From positions 1 to 21,693 of the IMG/VR virus record IMGVR_UViG_3300025407_000149: a stretch of 21,693 nt of DNA, one strand, 5' to 3'. Origin of the DNA: a virus. The translations under genes were made by a program, and so were the position numbers. How positions within the stretch are numbered: the stretch's first letter is position 1; each line of letters begins with the position of its first letter. The notes under the pieces are model-generated. The model saw nothing but the letters and a program-made list of their open reading frames with translations. It ran no database searches and was not told the origin of the DNA. Positions 1 through 7,038 of this stretch are shown here, in pieces.

Positions 1-1323
1 GTATCCAAGTCAAGATCGTTCGGGAATAGATCAGCGCATTCATTCAGGTTGCCGATGACCCAATCAATAAGCCGGGCCTTGTTCTCGGCGCGACATTCGG
101 GGGCCAATGCCTGATAGACCGCAATGACGGATTCGTACTGATTCTTCTGATGGTCAGAGCGTTCCTTCTTGGTCGGCTCAAGGGCTTCAGGCCAGATAGC
201 CTTGAAGGACCGACGGCACTGATGAAACCATTCGTTGTAGCTGGTCTTTGCGTATTCGGGGAATCGTTGCTGTAGGGTCAGGAAGTAATCCGGGGACCAC
301 GCAACGTACTGCACGATGTTATCCATCCAGTCGTATATGGGCTTCATTTCGAGCCGGACTGAATCGATATAGCTGTTGATGAGTTTCGCGTCCTCTTCGC
401 CTTCTCCGAAGCCCTGCGCGAGTGAATCATTGGTCAGGAAGGATGCGGGCATATCCAGGGACAGCGCGATATTCTCAAGGATGTTCTTCCGTTGCTCGGC
501 ATAGGTCAGGTTATTCAGGTCGAGCGATTCGATGGCCTCGTCGGGCTTGACAGAGATCGTGTTGCCGGTCTGCGCTTGCTTCAGGATATTGAGCCTAAGA
601 TTCTGCGCGGATTGCATGGTTCGACTGAGGATGGAGCCCGGCTGATCGATCTTCGCCACGATCACGCCTGACTTAATCATCATCAGGTTGTCGGCAATCA
701 TCGACTGGATGAAAGACTGCAACGGGTACAGGGCGCGATTGAAACAGGACCGGCCTACATAGCCCCACGCGCTTACGGTGTAATCCAGATAGACCGGGTT
801 TTCGTGAAGCTGAATGTGCGCCCGGCTTCGGTGATATGGAACACCGGCCACGGCGATGTGCGAATACTTCAAAAAGTCAGGATCATTCGGGTCGAGGATG
901 CCAACAAGCGATCCAGCGGTATTCAGAGGATCAAGCGAGTTGAACTTGATCTTCCCACTCCACAGCTCCTCAGGCGTGATCTCATCCGTGGTCTTTCGGT
1001 CATCTTGCGGCATGATCGCCATAAATCCGGGCGAGGCGTTCGCAGTCGGCAATGTAATAGTCGGACTGCATCCGATCCCATACATCGTTGTATCGCTCAA
1101 TGACGCATTCCGGGGCCTCGGCTACGATGATCTCCCGGCGCTTATACATGGCCCTAGCAATCGGCGCGTCGATGATGCGCTTGCCCAGAGGGTGACTGAC
1201 ATAGATCAGTTTGCAGAGTTCATAGCTCGGAGTTGATCCCGGCTCAATATTCTGCGCTTGCATGATATTCCAAAGCGGTGAACCGTTCGCCAAACCGCCG
1301 TATTCAATATCGCCGTTGCTCAT
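1..1323 (-). CDS. Phage portal protein (DUF1073/PF06381-like), frameshifted and cut by the window edge
   Basis: Portal proteins form the dodecameric DNA gate at the capsid vertex and dock the terminase. The gene starts at ATG 1323 (MSNGDIEYGG) and reads in one frame to a stop at 1000. From about codon 102 homology jumps to another frame (AIMPQDDRKTTDEI onward), which I translated by hand and found open to base 1. The joined product has the DUF1073 look: an N-terminal KLIYVSHPLGKRIIDAPIARA stretch, ARIYG, then NPVYLDYTVSAWGYVGRSCF, QSMIADNLMMIKSGV, and ALSLDMPASFLTND with GFGEGEEDAK. The break lies at about 1017-1020 and fits loss of a GC dinucleotide from a GCGC stretch. It follows TerL by 55 bases, the usual gene order. 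Its C-terminus is outside the window. It may be a real pseudogene or a sequence error. Confidence 0.85.
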
Positions 1324-1378
1324 GTCAGTAGCCCTTGGTATCGCTTGATGATGACGCTGTATAGCACACTAGAATTTA

Positions 1379-2709
1379 TCACATCGCTTTGCTGTCACTA
1401 AGACCCAAAACTATCGAATACGCTGCGGTATCGAGCAAATCATCTGCTCTTTTTGCTGCATCCTTATCGCCAATGCGGAATGATCCAATTTGGGCCATGA
1501 GGTGATTTCTTTCGACGCCTTTGTTTTTGGTTCGTTTGTTGTATGCGTATTCGGTGATTTTCACCGATCCTGAAGCGACATGAGGGCTAGCTGACAATGC
1601 GCGAGCGTCTTTTCCAAGCATCACCAGTTTCGATTCAATCGGTGTAGCGTTGATGTTGTTGCGTTTGCAGAATTGAAGCAAAACAGAACCGCCCGCTGCG
1701 TCTTCAATGAAAATCCCTGCATTGTTCTGAACTCCCAAGGTGGATTGATATTCCTTGGATAGCTCTTCTAATCGAGCATGGACGCTAGGAATCCACTCTA
1801 GCATCGAGTATGCCTCGATTTGGATCAATTCCCAATCAAGCCAATAAACCTTCGGCTTTTGGTCTTCGAACATGTAGCCCGGCTGTAAGGCGCAATAGAG
1901 AACCGCTGTTGAATCGTTATCGGTTCCTGTCTTAACGGCGCAATCAATGACTGCATAAACATTCCCAAAAATTCGGAACGGGCAAGGAATGGGCTTTCCA
2001 TTTTCCAGAAAATCCTCAAGCCTAAAGAGAGCTGCACCAGAGAAATCAACCCATTCAGCAAGGTATTCTTGAGCGAACACCATTGGATTCGTGGTCTCGC
2101 GTAGCTTTTCTATTTCGTCTGAAGGCATGTATGGATTGTTTATGGTCGGGGCGTAATACTCCGAAAATCCATATTCTGGCAGATTGCATATGCGCCAGAA
2201 AAAATTGTCTTCATTGATGCCATCTGGCGTTGATGTGGCGATACATTCGCCTTTGAAGTCTAGCAAGGTGGGCTTAATTGCTTTTTCCCAGATGCCCATC
2301 ATGGTGGATTCTTTGGCAAATGCGATCTCATCCAAAACGACCAGATGATAACGTCGAGATCGACCGGCGTATTCATTGTCAGTTGACCAGAAATCAATTC
2401 TGCCTCCGGTCGTAAGTCGAATCACGCCTTCCATTTTGCTGGCCCTCGCCACGATAGGTCGAAGGCGATCCACCATTTCCTCATACGATTCGCCAAGGAT
2501 TTTGAATGATGGAGCGAAGAATCCTACAGATTGTCCTCTGATTGCTCTATCGCACATGATGGCGATAGACATGAGCGTTTTTCCCCAACCTAACGACGAC
2601 CACAACGGATCGCCTTGAACCTCCCCGGCATTTGATATGCCGCTATCTGGTCTGCATGAAGGACAGGGAGATCAATCGTTATCGCTTCTTGTTGACTCTT
2701 GCGTGACAT
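1379..2709 (-). CDS. terL: Terminase large subunit (TerL), frameshifted
   Basis: ATPase-nuclease that packages phage DNA into the prohead. The best start is ATG 2709 (MSRKSQQEA), overlapping the end of TerS by 38 bases. This frame encodes the typical N-terminus LPVLHADQIAAYQ and GRFKAIRCGRR, then hits TAG at 2590-2592. The rest, LGWGKTLMSIAIMCDRAI, continues in the next frame to the stop at 1379. One missing T near 2591-2596 would restore an uninterrupted GRR-L-GWGKT Walker A region. Other landmarks are the Walker B LVVLDE, the ATSTPDG coupling-type motif, and nuclease-domain acidic stretches (VIDCAVKTGTDND, FIEDAAGG, KRADDLLDTAAY). No in-frame ATG precedes the second piece, which supports a gene broken by an indel rather than a short gene starting at TTG 2605. 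Confidence 0.9.
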
Positions 2710-3058
2710 CAAATGACGGGAATCCACCCGTTATGCGTATTTCCTGAATGTTCTTGCTATCTTCTCGGGATTCCTTCTGATCTAGCCATTGTTTTCCAAG
2801 CCAAATCATCATCTGGATATTGCCCTTTTCTGCCGCTTCATATTGCCATCGTCGCAATGATTTCCTTCCGGGAGCGGACAATGCCTTTATGTAGTCTTCA
2901 ACGGTTACGTTATATTCCTCTTTGATTCGTCTTTCCAGAGTGGAATATGAAACGCGCATGATATTCGCAATTTCTTGTGCTGTGCATTGTATTAGGCACA
3001 TTTCTTCAATTTGAGCCCAATCCTCAGAATCGAATTCTATTTTTGTTTGGAATGGCAT
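2672..3058 (-). CDS. terS: Terminase small subunit (TerS)
   Basis: DNA-recognition partner of TerL that selects the packaging site. It has 128 residues. Residues about 24-48 form a helix-turn-helix (AQEIANIMRVSYSTLERRI). The segment RRWQYEAAEKGN followed by MMIWLGKQWLDQ (residues 69-94) is the pattern seen in this TerS family. The start at ATG 3058 is fixed by a perfect AGGAGG at 3065-3070, six bases upstream. The end overlaps the true TerL start by 38 bases, so the two are probably translationally coupled. The start also lies inside the 3' end of the preceding small gene (overlap 35 bases). Complete and intact. Confidence 0.9.
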   Translation of the reverse strand: MPFQTKIEFDSEDWAQIEEMCLIQCTAQEIANIMRVSYSTLERRIKEEYNVTVEDYIKALSAPGRKSLRRWQYEAAEKGNIQMMIWLGKQWLDQKESREDSKNIQEIRITGGFPSFDVTQESTRSDND

Positions 3059-3296
3059 CCCACTCCTCCTGTGTTATATCGTCTATTGAATTTCTTAACA
3101 TTTTGATTCTTTTTTTGTCAAGCTCAGAATGCTTTGGCAGAGAACACCACCAAGTCCAATCGCATCCTTCGTACCATTGCCCAATAACTGCTGGACCGTT
3201 GTCTGCTTTAAAAAGTATTTTCGTGCCTTTAGGTGGAAAAATATCATCAAAATGTTTCCACTCTGGCTTGTACTCTGACATATATCTTTCAGGCAT
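3024..3296 (-). CDS. Small phage protein of unknown function
   Basis: I do not recognise a family. The protein has about 90 residues and is rich in Trp, Lys and Asp (EGCDWTWWCSLPKHSEL), with a charged C-terminus (DDITQEEWDAIPNKNRIRF). The open frame extends up to 3356, but that part lies inside the HNH gene. ATG 3296 or ATG 3281 are better starts: the first overlaps the HNH stop by 8 bases, the second has GAAAG just upstream. It overlaps the TerS start by 35 bases, which argues for a real co-translated gene. Its DNA is AT-rich like the HNH gene next to it, so the two may have arrived together. Confidence 0.6.
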   Translation of the reverse strand: MPERYMSEYKPEWKHFDDIFPPKGTKILFKADNGPAVIGQWYEGCDWTWWCSLPKHSELDKKRIKMLRNSIDDITQEEWDAIPNKNRIRF

Positions 3297-3786
3297 TTTT
3301 TCTTTGAATCGGATTAAATGTGTGCAGATTTCTTTTTGCTTCTTCTCTAACCGCAATCGCTTCTTCTATCGTTTTAAATCTTCCAAGCCTTAGAGATTTT
3401 CCATTAACATCAATTTGCGCTCGCCACTTTTGCGTGAATTTTTCAAAGAAAACGCCAACGTGACCAGATGTGTTGTGTTTTGGAATTTTCATGTTCTGCA
3501 TATTTTGAGCGTGTGTGGCTAATCTCAAATTGCAAAATCTATTGTCTTCCCCATTTCCATTAATGTGATCCAAATCAGATATTGGATAATGACCAGTCAC
3601 ATATAACCAAGCCAACTTGTGTTCCCAATATTTTGTTCCATCAATGTTTATTTTTCTGTGATTTTTGTTATCACTACCTCCGGCTCTACTGCCTTCTGTT
3701 ATTCTGCCTTTTCTTATTTTCCATACAAATTCCCCAGAATCTTGGTTATAGGAAAGAATGGATTTTAGATATTCTTGAGTAATCAA
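3289..3786 (-). CDS. HNH endonuclease with AP2-like DNA-binding domain (homing type)
   Basis: Freestanding HNH nuclease of the kind that spreads between phage genomes by cutting alleles that lack it. The N-terminal half carries the HNH core: DLDHINGNGEDNRFCNLR (residues 71-88), with the His pair region at D73-H74 and the Asn residues at 82 and 86. The C-terminal half (about 105-150; GHVGVFFEKFTQKWRAQI, LGRFKTIEEAI) looks like an AP2/ERF-type DNA-binding fold, a common partner. The start is TTG 3786, chosen because GGAG sits six bases upstream (3792-3795). Base composition is clearly more AT-rich than the flanking terminase and primase genes, as expected for a recent arrival. It appears intact, at 165 residues. 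Confidence 0.9.
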   Translation of the reverse strand: MITQEYLKSILSYNQDSGEFVWKIRKGRITEGSRAGGSDNKNHRKINIDGTKYWEHKLAWLYVTGHYPISDLDHINGNGEDNRFCNLRLATHAQNMQNMKIPKHNTSGHVGVFFEKFTQKWRAQIDVNGKSLRLGRFKTIEEAIAVREEAKRNLHTFNPIQRKNA

Positions 3787-3802
3787 TTGAGTCTCCGTCG
3801 AG

Positions 3803-3862
3803 TTCGTAAAGCAGGGCGAGACTGCTAGGTTACGAATCTAGCGGGATGCCTCCCTGTCTCGC
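3803..3862 (-). other. Structured intergenic element with competing hairpins
   Basis: Two sets of inverted repeats overlap. Set one is a three-way junction: a 7-bp closing stem (3816-3822 with 3856-3862), a 5-bp hairpin (3824-3828 with 3838-3842) and a 4-bp hairpin (3843-3846 with 3851-3854). Set two is TTCGTAA plus AGCAG (3803-3814) pairing with CTGCT and TTACGAA (3822-3826 and 3830-3836). The two sets cannot form together. The element covers the last codons of the upstream cysteine gene and ends just before the HNH ribosome-binding site. The function is unknown. Confidence 0.45.
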
Positions 3863-4062
3863 AATAGTGTTTTAGTCTCCCACAGTTTGATTGTCAAGGT
3901 TCGGATTTCGTTCAGCGTGTCGGCGTCCAGTTCGCGTTCCCATCGAGCGAGCCAGTCCTGTCGATGTTGCTTCGAGGGTTGGTTGACCAGAAAACGGGCT
4001 CGGCAGCAGGGGTTTTTCATCTGGTAGATGGGTTTTTCTTGTTGGCACAGAATGCACGTCAT
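3838..4062 (-). CDS. Small cysteine-rich phage protein (possible zinc site)
   Basis: A 74-residue protein of a type I have seen in many phages without a known function. Cys3-x2-Cys6 and Cys19-Cys20 near the N-terminus (MTCILC, NPCCRARF) could bind a metal. The remainder, WLARWERELDADTLNEI, is a charged helix. The start at ATG 4062 keeps the first cysteine pair, but there is no Shine-Dalgarno next to it: the ATG abuts the 3' arm of an 11-bp GC hairpin (4063-4093). The only G-rich sequence upstream is in the other arm of that hairpin. The stop at 3838 lies within the structured element that precedes the HNH gene. Confidence 0.7.
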   Translation of the reverse strand: MTCILCQQEKPIYQMKNPCCRARFLVNQPSKQHRQDWLARWERELDADTLNEIRTLTIKLWETKTLLRDREASR

Positions 4063-4093
4063 GGGTGGGGGGTTCGCTGTTGACCCCCCACCC
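4063..4093 (-). promoter_or_regulatory. 11-bp GC hairpin abutting a start codon
   Basis: GGGTGGGGGGT at 4063-4073 is the exact inverted repeat of ACCCCCCACCC at 4083-4093, with a 9-base loop. On the minus-strand transcript it would fold directly against the ATG at 4060-4062 and leave no free ribosome-binding site. Both arms are copies of the G-tract repeat found elsewhere in this gap, so it may belong to the repeat region rather than act in translation. Confidence 0.5.
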
Positions 4094-4314
4094 TCTGAAT
4101 CCCGCGCCAGTCGTGGCTTAGAGCGATTTTGGGTGGGGGGTGGTGGGGGGTTGGCGTCAATCTCTATACCCTATGTATTTTCACTATATACCCTATATTT
4201 TAAAAAAATCTTTTTTTATAGAAAGCACCTACCACCCTCCACCCTAGACCTTTAATCTTTTATTTATCAATAACTTACTCAGGGTGGGGGGTTGGGTGTA
4301 GGGTGGGGGGTCTG
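4063..4314. repeat. G-tract repeat and AT-rich non-coding region, candidate replication origin
   Basis: This 252-bp gap has no gene. GGGTGGGGGG occurs on the plus strand at 4063, 4131, 4282 and 4301, with a shortened copy at 4142, and on the minus strand at 4084-4093. Related C-rich ACCCTCCACCCT lies at about 4232-4244. In the middle are two copies of TATACCCTAT (4165-4174 and 4187-4196) and an AT-rich run with long A and T tracts (4196-4225). Repeats around easily melted DNA next to a primase-helicase gene resemble a phage origin with iterons; the G runs could also form quadruplexes. The origin role is inference from position and composition. Confidence 0.5.
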
Positions 4315-6567
4315 TCATGAATTGGGCGGTTCATTGGGCAAACTGCCTTTTGGCTTCACACTAGGCACCTTGATGTATTTTGTGCCGTTTACGGCCTTTT
4401 GCCCCATGTGTCTCTTGGCAAGGTAGAGCCCCGCTGATGCCACTTCGCTCGGCGTGGGTCGGTCAATGCCCAGAGAAACAAGCAACATGGAGGCCGTTGA
4501 CCAATCCCAGAATTCCACTGGTTTGTCCCAGTCCATCATGGTTGCTAGACGTTCATGGATAGGGTTAGATGCGGTGAATGTCTCATTATGTGCATTGAGA
4601 TTTTCAATTTCATCCCTTTCCAAATAATGACTTTCGCCTTCCCGATATAAATGCAAAACCTCTGCCCATATTTGTTGCATGTTCAGATTATGGGTGTAAT
4701 TAATCTTTTCGCATTCAATCGTCCAGAATCGTCTATTTCCTGTGGGATCATGCAAAAACTCTTTGGGGTTTACTGATCCGAAAAAAACAGTTCTTCTGGC
4801 AAAATGTGAATCCTTTCTCGCATAGGGAAGACGAATCACGTCCAGCTTATTTGTGATGAATGCTTTTAGCTGTGATATTTCGGCTCGTTTGAATGTAGCA
4901 TCCAGTTCCCCCAATTCAACCAACCAAAACGAACACGCTTGCTTTACTGAGTCCTTGCTCTTGGGGTCAAGCATCAAACCGTCTTTAGTCAGGTCGAGAT
5001 TTTGAGGAACCAGATTCAAAAACCATTTGGTTTTTCCTAGAGATTGCTCTCCCTGAAGAACCAGAACCCCGGAAGCAGAAACCCCATCAGGAGAAAAAGC
5101 GGCTGCAATCGCTGAGATCATCCATTTGCGGATGAGCATCTCCTTGAGATCGTTGTCAGCGTTTCTTTTGCACCAAATGGTGTCATATAACTCAGGAAGT
5201 CTTTCCACGCCATCCCAAGGCTTAGATTCAATCCAAGTCACTACGGGGTTGTATTGGTTCTTGTCGGCAAGATAGGTGAGAAACTCGGGCACCTTGGGCG
5301 TGGGATAGTTGAATTTGGCGCACTCACTGATGATCCATGAAAGACTCGCGTTGTCCCGGTTGTCGGTTGTGAATCCTTGGCCGGGGATCAGGTAATCTTC
5401 GCGCTTTCTGATGATGTCATATCGAACAATGACACCGATTCGATTGAGGATTTCCCTGAGATTCTCGATGGAGGCAAGAGGTTTTCCCTTGACGGTGATA
5501 TCAATCAAGGGATCAAAATAGTTAATGGTGTCACGCGGCAGGAGTGTTTGGCTTTCTGTTCTTTGAGGCTCTGCCATCCTCGCCTCCGACTTCCTCGCCT
5601 CTGCCTTCCTCGGCTCCGGTTTCAAACCCCAATCTTTAGCCAGTTGCTTAACCGCTTTCTTGGCATCGCCGCCATGATCGTTATGGCAGTAGAAATCAAA
5701 CGGCGAAACGGGCCTTCCTGTTTCATCACTACAAAGCGAATCGCTCGCATGGTGAATCCAGCATCGGTTGTCATCGAAAACCACCACGCCGGGAATCTTG
5801 GTTCCTGAGTTGGGCGATAGATACCGCTTGCCGATCCGCTTGTATCCGTATTGGGTGAGCGTCGAATGAATGTCATTTTCTGAGTTATAACGCCCGATGA
5901 GATCGCTCCCTTCGTGCGGTGCCGATGCTGTGGGTTTAGGCTTTGGGGCATCTTCTGACCAAGGACAAATGCTCATGGCATTGGCTTTGAATATGTCCCA
6001 ATTCAGCCAGAAATTGAGAATGTCATCAGGGAGTTCGGTGAGCCCTGCTGATAGCTTGGTGATCCACTTGTAGGGCTTTTTGGTGTCAGGATGGATGGAT
6101 GGCGCGATAACGTCCTGAACCGCCCCGCCTCTGAGTTCAAAAACCGTGAAGGTTTTCTTATCAGGATTCTCCGGGTCGATTTCCTTCAGCGGCCATGCAA
6201 TGCTGTGGCGCGAGAGTTCGATACCCTCTGGGGCTCTGAACCAGATTCTGAATCGTTCCGGGTTACCGCACATGGATGGGCAAGCATCCCGAAGAGCGAA
6301 TATGTCGATGCCGAATTCAGAGAAAATTAGATTGGTCGCGTCAACGTCATCAACGTCGATCGACACGATATTGGATGGCCCGAGAACCGCGCCGATGTTT
6401 TGGTTTGGGTTTTTGGTGAAGTATTCTGTGGCCTGATCCGGGTCCGTAAAGTAGCCACCGGGTTTTTGCCATCCTTGTCCTGTGGGGCCTTTGGAGCCTC
6501 TAGGGATTGGAACGATAGCCAGTCCATACTCGCTGATGTAGCGAGTGACAATTTCTGCGAGAGTCAT
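4315..6567 (-). CDS. Primase-helicase: N-terminal prim-pol domain with C-terminal VirE-type P-loop ATPase
   Basis: Replication protein that would make primers and unwind DNA at the phage origin. The N-terminal part (about 1-190) is a bifunctional primase/polymerase fold: VPIPRGSKGPTGQGWQ, then IGAVLG and the catalytic acidic motif SIDVDDVD. The C-terminal part is a VirE/DUF5906-like superfamily III ATPase with Walker A GEQSLGKTKW (about residue 506), FWLVELGELDA as Walker B region, and GSVNPKEFLHDPTGNRRFW as sensor region. Between them is a charged linker with near-repeats (KAEARKSEARMAEPQ). I chose ATG 6567 (MTLAEIV) because GGTGG lies seven bases upstream; ATG 6591 and TTG 6594 have no such site. 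The stop borders the G-tract repeat region, so enzyme and putative origin are adjacent. Confidence 0.9.
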   Translation of the reverse strand: MTLAEIVTRYISEYGLAIVPIPRGSKGPTGQGWQKPGGYFTDPDQATEYFTKNPNQNIGAVLGPSNIVSIDVDDVDATNLIFSEFGIDIFALRDACPSMCGNPERFRIWFRAPEGIELSRHSIAWPLKEIDPENPDKKTFTVFELRGGAVQDVIAPSIHPDTKKPYKWITKLSAGLTELPDDILNFWLNWDIFKANAMSICPWSEDAPKPKPTASAPHEGSDLIGRYNSENDIHSTLTQYGYKRIGKRYLSPNSGTKIPGVVVFDDNRCWIHHASDSLCSDETGRPVSPFDFYCHNDHGGDAKKAVKQLAKDWGLKPEPRKAEARKSEARMAEPQRTESQTLLPRDTINYFDPLIDITVKGKPLASIENLREILNRIGVIVRYDIIRKREDYLIPGQGFTTDNRDNASLSWIISECAKFNYPTPKVPEFLTYLADKNQYNPVVTWIESKPWDGVERLPELYDTIWCKRNADNDLKEMLIRKWMISAIAAAFSPDGVSASGVLVLQGEQSLGKTKWFLNLVPQNLDLTKDGLMLDPKSKDSVKQACSFWLVELGELDATFKRAEISQLKAFITNKLDVIRLPYARKDSHFARRTVFFGSVNPKEFLHDPTGNRRFWTIECEKINYTHNLNMQQIWAEVLHLYREGESHYLERDEIENLNAHNETFTASNPIHERLATMMDWDKPVEFWDWSTASMLLVSLGIDRPTPSEVASAGLYLAKRHMGQKAVNGTKYIKVPSVKPKGSLPNEPPNS

Positions 6568-6592
6568 GCTCTTACCACCGAAGAAGCCCATC

Positions 6593-6651
6593 AAAAAAGA
6601 TGCGGCAGACGCAGATGGTGTGCGCCGTTCGGGAGCTACCCTAGCCGCATC
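6593..6651 (-). terminator. Terminator-like hairpin with T run before the primase gene
   Basis: On the minus strand GATGCGGC (6651-6644) pairs with GCCGCATC (6606-6599) over 8 bp and is followed at once by six T residues (6598-6593). The 37-base interior can form a GGG/CCC hairpin (about 6629-6639) and a CGCA/TGCG hairpin with a 7-base loop. It looks like an intrinsic terminator with a structured loop, or an attenuator controlling the primase-helicase. The T run ends one base before the codons at 6592-6594. Confidence 0.5.
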
Positions 6652-6663
6652 GGGAAGTTTACA

Positions 6664-6918
6664 TCAAGATTTTTTAACGGAATTCCACCACTCTTCTTCT
6701 GATGCCCACTCTCTATCCATGTAAATTGTCACAATTCCGCTTGCATGAAGAATTGGATGAACAGAGGCAAGGTCGCCAAACAAATTTTCAGCTGTAATTG
6801 GATTGACGTATCCATCTTGGATTTCCCATCCGATGATATCTATTTTCGAATATGCAATCGCTGGATCATGTGTTTCAAGAATGAAAAAACCGGGATTAGC
6901 CGGAATGTAAGTGGCCAT
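6664..6918 (-). CDS. Small phage protein of unknown function
   Basis: I do not recognise a family. The protein has 84 residues, acidic and aromatic, beginning MATYIPANPGFFILET and ending EWASEEEWWNSVKKS. The phrases FFILETHDPA, IIGWEIQDGYVNPITAEN and HASGIVTIYMDREW suggest a compact alpha/beta protein. The start ATG 6918 is fixed by GGAGG four bases upstream; the open frame extends upstream to 6978 but that segment is the structured leader. It sits between the VRR-NUC and primase genes with structured gaps on both sides, so it may be expressed at a different level from its neighbours. Confidence 0.75.
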   Translation of the reverse strand: MATYIPANPGFFILETHDPAIAYSKIDIIGWEIQDGYVNPITAENLFGDLASVHPILHASGIVTIYMDREWASEEEWWNSVKKS

Positions 6919-7038
6919 AAAACCTCCGGGCACAAAAAAGGCCCATTTGCTCAGGATACGGTGAGACTCCCACCCCAAAACGGGCGGGACGCATCCTGAA
7001 TAAATAAGCCTTCGCCGGGTCTCACGCCGACAGTCATA
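6919..7038 (-). promoter_or_regulatory. Structured mRNA leader with competing helices
   Basis: On the minus-strand RNA, GTGAGAC (7025-7019) can pair with GTCTCAC (6967-6961). CAGGATGCG (about 6998-6990) can instead pair with CGTATCCTG (about 6960-6952), 9 bp with one G-U; the two helices exclude each other or form a pseudoknot. Between them an 8-bp hairpin TCCCGCCC/GGGTGGGA with a G-U pair can form in either state. The G-U pairs exist only on this strand. A GGGC/GCCC hairpin then sits just before the ribosome-binding site of the 84-residue gene. Confidence 0.5.

Noticed and set aside
804-1236. Plus-strand open frames of 99 and 126 residues opposite the portal gene
   Set aside because: They lie antisense to a well-recognised portal reading and their translations show no family-like pattern or ribosome-binding site.
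2588-2600. Programmed ribosomal frameshift in TerL
   Set aside because: No slippery heptamer, and the zero-frame stop falls before the ATPase site; a missing base is simpler.
3816-3862. A true tRNA gene, because of the 7-bp closing stem and TTACGAA loop
   Set aside because: Only about 47 bases long, no T-arm with TTCRA and no proper D-arm; kept only as a structured element.
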